The notes beneath the pieces were generated by a model. It saw nothing but the letters and a program-made list of their open reading frames with translations, did not search any database and was not told the DNA's origin. Shown here piece by piece: positions 1 to 12,209 of a DNA stretch of 64,000 nucleotides. A program made the position numbers and the translations under genes. Source of the stretch: Amorphophallus konjac (taxonomy: Eukaryota; Streptophyta; Magnoliopsida; Alismatales; Araceae); assembly GCA_022559845.1 (NCBI GenBank), contig CM040125.1, positions 202,346,102 through 202,410,101 of the forward strand. The letters run 5' to 3'. Position 1 is the stretch's first letter; each line of letters starts with the position of its first letter.

Positions 1-2069
1 CACCCTTGTTCAATGGGTTGCTGGGTTCTATTCTCTTCTCTCTTCCCGCTTCAATAGCATGCCCTCCGTATGTATTTGAGTCTGTTCCTCAAGCCTCTTG
101 TGCTGTCCGGGAACCAGAGACGTCAATCTCTTGGTTCCCCGGATTGCCGGCTATAAAGGATGCATTTGAACCCGTAGACGAATGCGACCCTGGATCCTCA
201 TTCCAATCGTTGAATGACTAGGGTCTGAGGTCCCAGCATCAAGGGGTTCTTTCATCGCCGATTTGCTTCCCAGATGATACTATGCTAGTCTGGGGAATCA
301 GAGACAGCCATCTCTTGACCCCCCCAGACGTCTAGCAGTATACAAATAAAAGCTACTCAGGCCCCGACGATGGTCTCTCCTCCTCCTGATGATCCGGCCT
401 CTCAGCTCCCTTGGCGTCCTTCTAGCAGAGGCATTCATGAAAACCCCTCATACACCCCTGATTCGGTCTCAATCTGAGCCATAAAACCCAGAAATCCCAG
501 AAACAGAGCATCGTTATTGAGCCCTGAAACCCTGAAATCCTTCTGCATTCCACCTTCTCGGCGTGCGAGTTTCCCCGCCGAGAACCGTAAGGCCGAGAGG
601 CCTTCCCCTCCTTTCAGCTAAATGACAAGCCCTTATTTTGTGCAAAACCCTATAGCCCACAGCCTCCCGGCGCTAGGCTCCCGGCGCGGCCATGAGCGCG
701 CCGGGAAGCCCCGTGCCGAGAGCTCCTTCTAGCCAAAGGCCATGCCGAGATCTCCTTCCAGCCAAAGGCCCCATGCCGAGAGCTTCTTCCAGCCAAAGGC
801 CCCACGCCGAGATCTCCTTCCAGCCAAAGGCCCCATGCCGAGAGCTTCCTCCAGCCAAAGGCCCCACGCCGAGATCCTCTTCCATCCACCAAAAGGCCAT
901 GCCGAGAGCCCCCTTGGCCAACCAAAAGGGCCATGCCGAGAGCCCCCCCCCCCTTGGCCGACAAAAAGGCCACGCCGAGAGTCCCTCTTTGGCCAACCAA
1001 AAAGACCACGCCGAGAACCCCCCTCGGCCAACCAGTAAGCCACGCCGAGACCCCTCTTCTTGGCCCAATGAAGTCCAGTCAGGGGACTTTCTCCCCACTA
1101 CCATGTCTCAGCCTTCTGACCTATGTACACATATGTCCCGGGGATGTCCAGAGACCGTCGTGAATGACCTGAGAAGATACAGTAATGGGGAGGACCTCCC
1201 TCCCCTATAGTCCTCATTCCCGATCCGGATTCCACCCTTATGAACCCGAAGGGCCATGTCGTTACATGAGTTCCGAAGGGTTTTAAGGGGATATTGACCG
1301 ATGAAACAGAGGCAAGCGATGTCCCGGGGCCCGGTGCCCATCCTCATTCGGTTGTCATCCCGGCATTCCGTGGGTGATGACCTATCTTCTCTTGGCACAA
1401 TCCAAGTCAAGGGGACATGCTGCCGAAATTCACACATACCTGGCCAGGTCACTGTGATACTACCTCTCAACCCCGTCGGCCCACGGAGTCATGCCTTTGT
1501 ATGCCCTCCGATGGTCCCCTCGAAGGGGGGATACAAACGTGCTACCGCACCCATATGGGGCGTGCCATGGCATGCCGGTCCCTATTCGGACTCCGGGTCA
1601 ATTATGCCTGATCCTCTACGGATCCCACCCTGCCACTGCATGGGTGGTTTCCTATTCCCCACTTGGCATCATCCAAGATGGTGGGAATATGCCGTTGGAT
1701 TTCTCCCGTAATTAACGAACCCCTGCTTTGTCCAAATACATTTAACGTCTTGCAAACAGATGAATTTTGTCTCCTTTGAGCATGCGGCTTTACCACTGTC
1801 TTCCTCCTACCTTTAGCGTTTAATCAAGGGTTGTCTTCCTTAGGGAGGACGTAATTAACGTCATAGCGTATAGGGTATGACGGACTTCTAGTCCAGACAC
1901 GATCACTCACAATCGACTGACCAAGTCAGATCGAGCGCACAATAAGAATCGTCACCACGGTGACTGGCACGCCAATAAATCTATAAACATAAATAAATAA
2001 CCAGATAACAGATAAACAAACAACGATAGATCCGATATAAGATTTTAAAAAAAAAATCCGCGCTCCACA
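1..2069 (+). repeat. 5' LTR of element A (3' two thirds only)
   Basis: Ends in CCACA directly before the primer site. Compared by eye with 23802-25855 there are scattered substitutions, a poly-C length difference near 945-955, and a 17-bp stretch near 1791-1815 missing from the 3' copy with a short TAC repeat at the junction. The missing first part, including the TATA box seen in the 3' LTR, lies left of the window. Open frames across 650-1210 come from a GC-rich minisatellite and are not genes. Confidence 0.93.
690..1045. repeat. GC-rich minisatellite in element A 5' LTR
   Basis: About a dozen degenerate units of roughly 28-30 bp alternate a GCCGAGA core with AGCCAAAGGCC or TTGGCC. The same block recurs at 24490-24848 in the 3' LTR, differing mainly by a longer poly-C run there. 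Overlapping open frames on both strands are a by-product of its composition. Confidence 0.85.
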
Positions 2070-2073
2070 AGTC

Positions 2074-2091
2074 TGGCACGCCTGGTGGGAC
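2074..2091 (+). other. Primer binding site of element A
   Basis: Four bases after the LTR comes TGGCACGCCTGGTGGGAC, starting with TGG as expected for pairing with a tRNA 3' CCA end. I could not assign the tRNA with confidence. Its position next to the LTR end supports the LTR boundary. Confidence 0.75.
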
Positions 2092-2186
2092 TGAGTCTCC
2101 CTTCATCTTTACGCTAAGGTAGGAGGCCCAGCGGGCCCCCCTCAAATTTCTGATTCCGTGTGTTCCCTTGTTTCCAGGAAACTACG

Positions 2187-3278
2187 ATGACAACACAAAT
2201 CGCGTATGTATGCTTCGACAAGCAACCGGTGGACATGCACGTCCAGGAGGGGTACCTGGCGGTACCACTGGCGTTCGGTTCGTTTCCCCCAGCTGTCGGG
2301 CTGCCCAACTGCTTGGGCATTGTCTACACCGACCTTCTACAGGTCGATAACGAGGAGCAAGGCGCTGCTGCAAGCGCCCCGGTGGAGACCCCTGATCGCA
2401 AGGATGGCTTACCGAAGAAAACGGCCCCCACGGCCGTCGCCTGTTACGTCCATCATGTCCAGAAGAGGGACATGGTCCCCACTGCTGCCCAGAAGGGAAA
2501 GAAAACCAACCGGAGGAGCCGGTCTACTGCTGTTGATCGTCACCTTTCCAATTCCGGAAAGACGATAATGATGGGTGCTATTAGGGCGAACCTCGACGGT
2601 CGCCCCAGGGGAGTCCGGTCGGACCGAATCGTCCCGACCATCCCAACTGACAACAAGTTCCAGGTTTTGGCCTCTAGGAGGGCCAACTGGGAGGCTGCTG
2701 AAAAGAAGCCGCTGGCGCCCAAGCCAGCAAAATACAAACAGGTCTGGCGACCGAAGAGGATCCAAAGCTGGGCCCCAGCTGAAGACAGAGAGAACCTCAC
2801 TGATGTCACTGTTGCCCGCCTCAGAGCAGGGGGCAGAAGGGAGATGGAGAAAGATGATAGAAATGCTACTGCTGCCTACCCCAGGATCCGGGGGAAGAGA
2901 GATGAGATTGAGGGTCAAGAAAGAAATATGATTGCTGTTCGCCCCATGATGAGGGGCAAAAGATGGGAAGAGAAGATCTACAATGCTGCTGCCAACCGCT
3001 GCCAAGTTGGCAATACGAGAAGAAGTGAACCAGTCACCATGGTTACTGCAAGAAGATCAGGAGCCTGTGCCAGATAGGCTGATGTCTTCAAATATCCCAG
3101 GGCCTAACATCTGAATGCTCGGGTGACAAGACTGGCCTGGCAGCAAAAAGGCCAGGATAGACTGATGCTCCGACCTGAGCCGAAAAGGCGCGACCCAGAG
3201 GAGACTAAGTAAGTAGTCCAAGACTACTTCCACTACCTAGGGAGCTCTGCCCTAGGCCAGCAAAGGCTATCCCGTGCC
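2187..3278 (+). pseudogene. gag: gag N-terminal region of element A, broken by stops
   Basis: The frame opens at an ATG at 2187, just downstream of a TTGTTTCCAG stretch that could be a leader splice acceptor. It encodes a short hydrophobic N-terminal part followed by a Lys/Arg-rich region with no motif I recognise. The frame stops at 3075-3077, but the same frame stays coding-like to 3278 apart from two further stops, so this is an interrupted Gag polyprotein rather than a separate short gene. TAG and TAA here are compatible with C-to-T changes in CAG and CAA codons. The chosen start is the first ATG of the long frame after the primer site; an upstream in-frame ATG at 2160 is possible. Confidence 0.65.
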
Positions 3279-5291
3279 TTGGGCACCAGGGATGATGAAG
3301 AAGAAGAAACCTTCCAAGAAATAATGATCGAAGCCTCTTCCTCCGATTCGAATGACTATGAAGAAGGCCCCAGGGCCGGATATAATGAAGAAGACCTGTA
3401 CGAGGAAGAGGTCAAAGAAAGAATATCGGTCTTTGACCGGCTCAGATATCCTAGCCAAATAAAAAGAGAGGTCTACAGGCGGAAAGGAAAGATGCAAATC
3501 TTCGCCTGCAATATGGCTGGACTGGCCAGGGGGCAAGATATACTACCAACTCAGCCAGATGAATTGCTCAGGCTGGCAACTAGACCTGGTCCTGTCACAA
3601 GAAGAGGCCAGACAGCAAAAGATAAAATAAAAATTGATGATGAAGCCCGCAGGGTTACCACTATGACAGTCAATGTGGTAACAGCGGAAGATGGAGATAA
3701 CCCCTTCGTTGATGATGCTGAAGGGACTTCTGAAGATATACAAATCCCATCAACCATGGATCCCATGATCCAGATGATGTTCAGAAGATACCAGCAGGAG
3801 ATCAATGCTCTCCGAAGACAGCTCAATGAGAGACATGAAGCTACATCAGTCTCGAAGCAAGCTGAACCTGCGGGGCAGACATCCAGCTCCACAGAAACAA
3901 CTATCCTGGCTAATCCTCTCTTAGCCGATAAGGGCAAAGCACCAAGCCAACCTGTTCCACAGCAAACAGTAGCTCAGCCCTCTGTGTCTCAGACACAGCC
4001 TACCGCGCCCATCTTGCGCGCCACTGTGATGACAACTCCTCACAGCCAGCAACAAGCCCACTTCTTTCCAGAAGATATAGATCCAGCTGTAGCCCACAAG
4101 CAGATGATTGAAAGAATTGTGGAAATGAAGCTGTCAGAAAAGACTGGAGATGATACTAGTGCCTATGATGTGTACAAGGTACCGTATCCTCTCCAGTATG
4201 CTGCCAAAAGACTGCCTCCAGGCATCAGCAAGCCGCCAAAGTTTGAGAAATTCAATGGCCAGGGCTCCCCCAGGGAGCATATAGCCTACTACACTACAAT
4301 CATGGGCGACCTAGCAGTCGATGAAGCCTATCTGCTCAAGTTCTTTGGCTCATCCCTCACTGGGTTGGCCTTTGAATGGTATTCAAGCTTGTCAGCAGGA
4401 TCAGTGGTTGATTGGACTGATATGCAGAGAAAATTCCGCGACCGGTTTCATGTCACGGAGAGGGAAATCACAATAGCAGAGCTGTATGCTACCAGGCAGA
4501 AATAGGATGAAACTGCACTGGAGTACATCAAAAGATGGAGAAATCTAGCCATGAGATGCAGAAGACCTCCTCATCAGGAGGATGCAGTGCAGATATGCAA
4601 GCAGAACCTCAGGAGGGAGGTACTAGAAAAAATGATCGGTGCAGATGTCAAAACATTTGACCGACTGAACAATATAGTGGCGGAGGTCGAGACGTTCTTG
4701 TCCAAACGTCCGACCGTCAATGCTCCCGCCATGTCAAAAGGAAAATCCAATGATCGGCGGCCGTCACACTTTGAGGCCAACACCGTCGATTTCAGAACCT
4801 TTGAGCAACAAAAAGGGAAGAAAGGGGCAGATGAAGCTCCCCCGATGGCAGACACAGCAGAAAGAAGAGACAAAGTCTCTCTGAGGGACAGGATGAGAAG
4901 GGCTTACTCTTTTCCCAAGGATAAGACGGCAGCACTATTTAATTGGGCATATAAGTTCAATAAGGTAACATTGCCTGAACCGAAGAAGCCCGAAGATGCA
5001 GAAAAGAAAGATGATCCGATGTTCTGTCCATTTCACCAGGTGTTGGGGCACGCAATTGAGGACTGTTATGTCTTCAAAGATATCATGGAAGGAATGGTCA
5101 AGAAGGGTGAACTGCAGCTGGGAGATTACCAGGTGAAGCCGCCTCGGCCACATGAGCTTCCGCCCTGGAGGGTGGCCGCTAATATGATCTCAATCTATCA
5201 ACAGCTGCCTAAGGAAGCCATTGAAGAATGCACCAGGCACACCTATGAAGCCTGCTTCCTCACCCCATTAAAAGATCAGGAGGGATGGTAG
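3279..5291 (+). pseudogene. gag: gag capsid and zinc-knuckle region of element A
   Basis: The frame continues from the upstream gag part. An acidic first segment is followed by a retrotransposon Gag/capsid domain around 4195-4660 (PPKFEKFNGQGSPREHIAYY, then an LTGLAFEWYSSL block). A TAG at 4503-4505 lies inside the conserved capsid and the reading frame resumes straight after it. Near 5023-5064 there is a CHHC-type knuckle (C-x2-H-x4-H-x4-C), a variant seen in Tat-group Gag in place of the CCHC knuckle. A second TAG ends this block at 5289-5291. The protein would coat genomic RNA in virus-like particles; with two stops it cannot be made whole. Confidence 0.85.
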
Positions 5292-7040
5292 ATGGTACCC
5301 ACAAAAAATAGAAAGAAGACTCCCGCAGCCAAAACCAACGGAGCAGTTATTCGGGGTGTCACCCCAAGGCCTGAGTCGCCTCCAATAAAGCCAATATGGC
5401 CTACAGTTGAGACCAGACCAGTCATCCGGATCCATACTCGCAACCGGAGGAGACAAACTCCCCTCCCTACACATAAAGAAGAAAGCCCTGCAACCAGGCG
5501 TCTGCAGCAATATATTAATGAGCTTGATGAGTATGAGCAGAAAAAGCCGAAACACCTGTTGGTGAAAGACTGTATACTCTGGGAGCAGCTCGAAGAGTTG
5601 AAAATTGAAGAGCAGCCGGAGGCAGAACCAAGAAAAGACGAGACTGAGTCCTTCTGGGGGCAGGAACTAGCAAAGCCAAATTCCCAGAAAAAGAAGAAAC
5701 GGCCTAAGGCCAAAAAGGGAAAGAAGGTCACGACAGTACAATGCAATACTCTGTCGGTACTCTTTTCTCTGCCCGGAGAGGATGAGGAACAAGAAGCATC
5801 AGATGCCCCGCTGGAAGCCAATCATGCTGAGGCCTCTACCTCAGCCCATGCAACACGTTCTGGGAGAAAATGGGGGCGCCCGCCACCAGCTAACCATAAT
5901 ATTATGTTCAGAGGGGAGCAACCCTATCAGATCCCAAAACCAGAGGTGCGCGGTGTCCAGGTTCCTCCCCCTGCCAGCTTGTACCAAGGAAAAGATAAAA
6001 CAGAAGGAGCCCCTTCATTCCTGGAGTTCCTGTCCAGCTTAGAAAATGAGCAACCGGCTCACACTGCTCCAGCTAAAAGCAGTAAGTGCCAGCAGACGGT
6101 AGATAGAAAGCAGAAGCAGCATGAAGAAAATGAAGAAAATAGCCCTCTAGCAAAGCCAGGGGCAGTCATTACAGAAGAAGTCCTCCGGGAGACCGATGAA
6201 GAAAATGAAACTGGGACTGGGCAGCAAAGGCCACAGGCACCACATGAACCTCCAAGACCCCGGTGGGCAGAGGAGATGAGGCTGTCTAATGTTCGGGTTG
6301 GCAGTCGAATCATGAGAATGTTGAAGAAGCTCCCCACCAGATTCTCCATCTGGGAGATACTCTCTCTGAGTGAAGAGGCCCGCCAAGCAATTGTGGATGC
6401 CCTGCAGTCGCCGACACAATGTGAAGCACTCTTGGCAGAAGTGAATGTTGGGCCATCAGTCACATTCACAGAAGATGATATGTTGATCCCAAATGCCACT
6501 CACAACAGACCGTTGTACATGAGGGGCTCCCTGAACTGTCAGCCGATAAGCAGAATACTGATAGACCCCGGGGCTGCTGTAAATATTCTCCCGTATCGCA
6601 TCTATCAGAAGTACTACTTTGATATGCAGCTTACCAAGGTCAGAGACATGAAGATTGCTGGGTTCAACCAGAAATGTGAAACACCTCTCGGGGTGGCTGA
6701 TTTCAACCTCACACTGGGCGACCTCAATACAGTGGTACGATTCTATGTGATCGACTCCAACACCACGTATAAGGCCCTACTGGGGAGACCGTGGCTGCAT
6801 GAATATCAGATAGTGCCATCCACGCTACACCAATGCATAAAATACTGCCATGAAGGAAAGGAAGAAAGGGTGTTTGCAGACCTACATCCCTTTGAAGTGT
6901 TCGAGTGCCATATGCTCGATGCATCCTACTACACCGAGGTGTCGCAAAAGGATGAAAAGAAAGAGGCTGTGATCCAGCCAGAAGAAGCCGGCGACGAAGG
7001 CAAAAGCTTGGTCTCCACCGCCACCCAGGGGCTATGTTGA
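5292..7040 (+). pseudogene. pol: gag-pol linker and aspartic protease of element A
   Basis: This follows in the same frame as gag. A long Lys/Glu-rich linker is followed by a retropepsin-like domain: an ILIDPGAAVNILP active-site block at about 6556-6594, and the later core ending ALLGRPWLHE near 6772-6801. The active-site triplet reads D-P-G rather than the usual D-S/T-G; whether this is lineage-typical or damaging cannot be judged without an alignment. The frame ends at TGA 7038-7040, while the next frame is coding-like from about 7020, so a one-base shift lies near the GGGG run at 7028-7031. Confidence 0.85.
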
Positions 7041-9636
7041 AAAGCATGAAGTAGCTCACATCTCTTATGCTGATGATTTTGCCCGGATCACCTCTCCTAG
7101 CATCCATCCAGATGGCACTGACCAAGAAATGAAAGAAAGGTACATACAGGTGAAGGTCCCACAAGGTTTAATCAAACCCATCGCCAGCCTAGAGTACCAA
7201 ACAGTGCTGCCACTGAAGACTATGCAAATCCCTCGCTTCTGCGAGCCGCCCACCATATTCTACACCGGAGAGGCAGTCGAAGAAGATGATCAAGACTGCA
7301 TGGTCCCTGAAGAGGCCGCAAACCGGATGGTGCCGATTACAGGCCTGGAGTATACTGCCCAGCGGGTTTCGCAGATGTTCTCCAAGATGCAAATGCCATC
7401 ACTACAATCTGCAGCCCAGAAGAAAGCATTCAAGGAGCTATGGGATCCGCCTCGAGATAATAAGGAGCTGAGGAAGATCACACAGCATCCGGGATTGGGT
7501 TATACCCTTCAAGAATACTATGAAGCCGAGGTAGATGTCATCTCTGCCTTCTACCAGCATGAAGATTCCCCTGGGATGGACTATGACCAATACCCTTCGG
7601 AAGATGAAGAAATCATTTATCAGTCCGTAGTGGACAATGAAATCCCAGACAATCAGTCAGGGATAGGGGTACCTGACGATACAAGGAGAGATTGGTACTG
7701 GGAAGATCTATCTTGCAAGGAGGATCTGTTCCAGGATGAAGCGAAATTTGATACGGGAAACCCGGATGAAGATCAAGTAGCCAGAGAGCTGCAAGAGTGC
7801 CTGGAGTTTGGGCGCATTCTAGAAGAATTCCGAGCTCTACATAATGATGACGTCTCAGGGGAGCCCACATTAGAAGAGCCTCTAAACACGGAAGACTCCA
7901 CTTCGAAGTTTTCCGCTGAGCCAGTCACGTCCTCGGGGCAGACTGAACAGAATCCGACCGTATTAGCCTTATACGATGCACCAGCATCTGCTGATGACCA
8001 ATCTGATGAAACAGAAAATCATGAAAATGAAGAGGATTATATCCCGGGAGGCTTTATTGATTTGCAAGAAGCCCCACCCGAAGTTGAAGACGGAGGCCAA
8101 GCCACCGTCGATGAGCTGATAGAAGTAGATCTGGGGTCAGCAGATGAGCCAAGGCCTACATTCCTCAGCGCACTGTTGGAGCCAGCTGTCAAAGAACAGT
8201 ATATTCAATTTTTGAAAGAATTCCGAGACTGCTTCGCATGGACATATGATGAAATGCCAGGACTGAGTTCTGATGTGGCACAGCACCGCTTGGCGATAGA
8301 CCCAGAGACAAGACCTGTAAAGCAGCCTTCCAGGAGAATGCGTCCTGAACTGATAAATCAGATCAACAAAGAAGTCGACAAGCTGATTGATGTGGGCTTT
8401 GTTGAAGAGAACCAATATACTACATGGCTGGCCAATATAGTGCCCGTGAAGAAGAAAAATGGGCAAATCAGAATATGTGTGTATTTTAGGGACCTGAATA
8501 AGGCTTGCCCGAAAGATGATTTCCCAGTGCCAATCACTGAAGTAATGATCGATGCAACCACTGGCCATGAAGCCCTGTCATTCATGGATGGGTCATCCGG
8601 ATATAACCAGATCTGGATTGCTGAAGAAGACAAAGTGCACACTGCATTCCGCACCCCGAAGGGGATATTTCACTACAAAAGGATGCCGTTCGGCCTCAAG
8701 AATGCCGACGCTACTTACTAAAGAGCTATGACAAAGATCTTTGATGATTTGCTCTTCAAGAAGGTAGAGTGCTACATTGATGACCTGGTGGTGAAAACCA
8801 GCAGAAAAGAAGACCATTTGCAGGATCTGAGAGTAGTGTTCCAGAGGCTGCGCAAATATGAGCTCAAAATGAACCCTATGAAATGTGCCTTCGGCGTGTC
8901 CAGTGGAAAATTCCTTGGGTTCATCGTCCGTCATAGGGGCATTGAGATCGACCCATCCAAGATTAAAGCTATCCAGGAGCTCCCTCCACCAAGGAATCTC
9001 CACGAGCTGAGATCTCTACAAGGGCGTTTGGCCTACATCCGATGATTCATATCAAATCTGTCGGGAAGATGCCACCCCTTTTACAAGCTCATGATGAAAG
9101 ATGTACCGTTCCTCTGGGACGATGGCTGTCAGGAAGCCTTTGAGAAGCTGAAAGAATATCTCAAGACCCCTCCAGTGCTGGGGGCACCTATTAAGGGCAA
9201 GCCCCTGATACTATACATTGCAGCCACGCACTGTTCCCTGGGGGCAATGCTAGCACAGATAAATGAAGAAGGCAAAGAGCAGGCTCTATACTACCTGAGT
9301 CGGAGGCTGATTAGAACTGAAGAAAGCTACAGCTACATAGAAAAGACATGCTTGGCACTAGTCTTTGCCGTTAAAAAGCTCTGGCACTATATGCTGTCAC
9401 ATGAAATCAGATTGATATCTGCGGCAGATCCACTCAAATACATACTGACTCAGCCAGTACTGAAAGGCCGGTTGGGCAAATGGGCAGTAATTCTGATGGA
9501 ATTCGATATCACATATATACCCCAGAGGGCAATAAAAGGACAGGCCGTGGCCGATTTCTTCGCAGAGCATCCTGTGCCAGAGAATGATATGTTGGGGACT
9601 GAGTTACCCGATGATGAAACACTGGAAGCTTGCTAG
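7030..9636 (+). pseudogene. pol: Reverse transcriptase and first RNase H of element A
   Basis: An acidic linker of about 370 residues precedes RT. RT blocks are visible in order: a WLANIVPVKKKNGQIRICVY segment, FMDGSSGYNQI with the first catalytic Asp near 8587, FHYKRMPFGLKNA, and the YIDD catalytic box at 8773-8784. Where most relatives have VDFRDLNK this copy reads VYFRDLNK. Stops at 8719-8721 (TAA) and 9043-9045 (TGA) interrupt RT, each inside a conserved block that resumes at once. The following RNase H (about 9180-9560) lacks an obvious first catalytic Asp (YIAATHCSLGAML), consistent with the degenerate first RNase H of Tat elements. The block ends at TAG 9634-9636. RT copies RNA to DNA in virus-like particles. 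Confidence 0.9.
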
Positions 9637-10242
9637 GCTCAGCCAACTATGTGGCAGCTATTCTTTGATGGAGCATCTAGAACAGAGACGGACTCCGATG
9701 GAAAGACCAGAATACGGGCCGGAGCCGGTATTGTGCTGAAATCGTCGGAAGGGGAGGTTGTGCATACTTCCTGTTCTATAAACAGGCCCTGCACTAATAA
9801 TGAAGCCGAGTATGAAGCTCTGATAATCGGACTGTATATAAGCCTCAACATGGGTATCCAGATGCTTCAGGTATTCGGGGATTCAATGTTGATAATAAAA
9901 CAAATCCAAGGGGAGTTCGAAGTGCGAAAGCCAGAGTTGAACCCCTACCACCAAAAAGCTATGCGCCTCTTGGCGAGATTCTATCATATTGAGCTCAAGC
10001 ATGTGGGCCGTGCACATAATGCCCAGGCTGATGCATTGGCAAAGCTAGCCAGCTCAATAGCAGTCCCATCGGATGAGACACTGAACATTGTTGTTATAAA
10101 TCGGCGGCAAGTCCCCAGCATGCTAGAAGGCTGCCCCGAAGAAAATGAAGTCGCCATGATCAGTACAGAACAGGCATCTCATTGGAGAAAACACCTGCTA
10201 CAATGGTTTTTACACCAACAGTTGCCACAGAAAAGAGAAGAA
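9637..10242 (+). pseudogene. pol: Second (archaeal-type) RNase H of element A
   Basis: A full RNase H fold is readable from about 9649: FFDGAS (Asp), NNEAEYEAL (Glu), FGDSML (Asp) and AQADALAKLA (Asp), so all four acidic positions are present. An extra RNase H between the first RNase H and integrase is the hallmark of the Tat lineage, and is thought to take over RNA removal from the degenerate first domain. It sits in the same frame as RT and integrase, separated from the first RNase H only by the TAG at 9634. I saw no stop inside the domain itself. Confidence 0.88.
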
Positions 10243-11463
10243 AAGATGAAACTTCTAAGGATCAAAGATTCTTATGAATTCAGAAATGGAACTCTGTTCC
10301 GAATAATGGCAGATGCATGCCAGAAGATTTTGCTCCGCTGCCTGTCTACTGAAGAAGCTTGGCAAGCAATGAAGGAAATACATGCTGGGACAGTAGGTGC
10401 CCACCAAGCTGGCCCCAAGATGAAGATAGAAATCAAGAAGCTGGGCTACTATTGGCCCACTATGTTTGAAGACTGCTGAACATTTACAAAGTCATGCCAG
10501 AAGTGTCAGGAGCATGCTGTTGTGCCTAGAAGGCCACCTACGATTCTGCACCCTACAGTCCCTAGCTGGCCGTTTGCACAATGGGGAACTGATGTAGTCG
10601 GCCCACTACCAACTTCCTCGGCCGGGCATAAGTATATACTGGCCATAACAGATTACTTCTCCCGATGGGCAGAGGCTGTAGCACTAAGAGAAGTCACTGG
10701 TGAGCTGGTCGCCAGATTCATCAAGCAAAACATCATCTTCCGGTTTGGGATCCCCAGCCGAATAATATCTGACAATGGGAGTCATTTCAGAAATCAGAAA
10801 ATCTATCGGCTTGCCGAGAAATATAAGATCGAATGGAGGACTTCCACCCCTTACAATCCACAGGCAAATGGATTGGCAGAAGCTTTCAATAAGACTTTGT
10901 GCACCCTGCTGGCCAAAGTCGTCAGTGCCAATAAGAAGGACTGGGAAGAAAAGATGTATGAAGCTCTGTGGGCATACCGCACCGTCTTCAAAACACCTAC
11001 AGGGTGCTCACCATACTCCTTGGTATACGGCTCAGAGGCAGTAGTCCCACTAGAGCTGGAAGTCCCGTCACTCAGAGTGGCAGTCCAATATGACCTGGCC
11101 CATGGCGAACAAACCAATGCAGAAAGAAGATTACAAGAATTGGCTGAAGTGGAAGGGAAGCGTCTCCAAGCTCAGAAGAATATCCAGATGTATCAGGCTC
11201 GCATGGCCACTGCATTCAACAAACTCGTGAAAAGGTGAGAATTTAAGAAAGGCGACCTTGTCATGGTCAAGAAAAGAGAAGTCATGGCGTCCAACCCGAA
11301 GGGAAAGCTAAATCCCAATTGGGAAGGTCCATATGTGATACAAATGGTCTACGAAGGAGGGGCCTACATAGTTGTTAATCATCGAGGGGAGATCCAATTC
11401 TCACCACTCAACGGTAAACACCTAAAGCTGTATCATGCTGCCCAACCAATATTCCCCGAGTAA
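10243..11463 (+). pseudogene. pol: Integrase of element A
   Basis: The zinc-binding N-terminal domain spans about 10330-10520 (His residues near HAGTVGAH, then CQKC) but is cut by TGA at 10477-10479. The catalytic core is uninterrupted and keeps its three acidic residues: Asp in WGTDVVGP (about 10588), Asp in ISDNGSHF (10771), and Glu in NGLAEAFNK (about 10878). TGA at 11236-11238 separates the core from a GPY-type C-terminal module (NWEGPYVI near 11311) that ends at TAA 11461-11463. There is no chromodomain. The enzyme would join element cDNA to host DNA; the stops make this copy inactive. Confidence 0.9.
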
Positions 11464-11483
11464 TCGGGCAAAAAATGGGCTAC

Positions 11484-11770
11484 CTTTCATTGGCTTAGTG
11501 GCATTCCGCCCTAGCCAAGATATACCCTCTCCCTTGGTCTAGCGACATCCCGTCCTAACCAAGCTACCATTCCCTTGGTCTAGCGACATTCCGTCCTAAC
11601 CGAGATACCATTTACTTGGTTTAGAGGCACCCCGCCCTAACCAAGCTACCATTTCCTTGGTCTAGTGGCACTCCGCCCTAACCAAGCTACCATTCCCTTG
11701 GTCTAGCGGCACTCCGCCCTAACCAAGCTACCATTTCCTTGGTCTAGCGGCACTCCGCCCTAACCAAGCT
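11484..11770. repeat. 41-bp tandem repeat at start of the element A 3' region
   Basis: About seven copies of a 41-bp unit with core CTTGGTCTAGCGGC...CGCCCTAACCAAG. TTGG anchors at 11657, 11698 and 11739 give an exact 41-bp period at the right end, while left copies are more diverged. Each unit is itself an imperfect inverted repeat with CTTGGT facing ACCAAG. It starts right after the integrase stop. Confidence 0.88.
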
Positions 11771-12209
11771 ATCCCTCATCATGATCTAATAGCAATCTGA
11801 CTTGTTACCCTCCCAAAAGAGGGGAAGAGAGAATAAAAGAATGAAAATAAATAATAATAAAAATGGGGTTAAAAATAGAGATACCCCGCCAGTCTTGTTC
11901 AGGTTTTCTGAGCAAGAGCAAAAATGGCTAAAACCCAGCTGTGGTGAAAACCCGAAAGGGCACTGCAGGCAAAATCGGGTACCCCGCCACGTGAAAACCT
12001 GAAAGGGCGCGTGGGCAAAAGCAAGAGGGGGCTAGCTCCGGTGAAAATCCGAAAGGGCACTCGGGTCAGTAATGTGGTGATCCTAAAGAAGCCTCACCTA
12101 CCGCCATAAAATTCTCGTCGATCGACCGGCACCTTGCCCGATCAACGATCAGATCCACCCAGTACAGACCTTACGTCTGTCCTGATAAAACCCGCATTCC
12201 TTGCCCAAA
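11771..12209. repeat. Spacer with first copy of a roughly 215-bp duplicated segment
   Basis: Positions 11865-12079 recur at 13285-13499 with few changes. The segment contains three related sub-motifs of the form GTGAAAACCCGAAAGGGC spaced about 50 bp apart. No gene is apparent. The rest (12080-12209) contains degenerate motifs of the following 126-bp array. Confidence 0.8.

Noticed and set aside
650..1210. Overlapping ORFs on both strands in the element A 5' LTR (and 24450-25038 in the 3' LTR)
   Set aside because: They lie in a GC-rich minisatellite; all frames are open because of composition.
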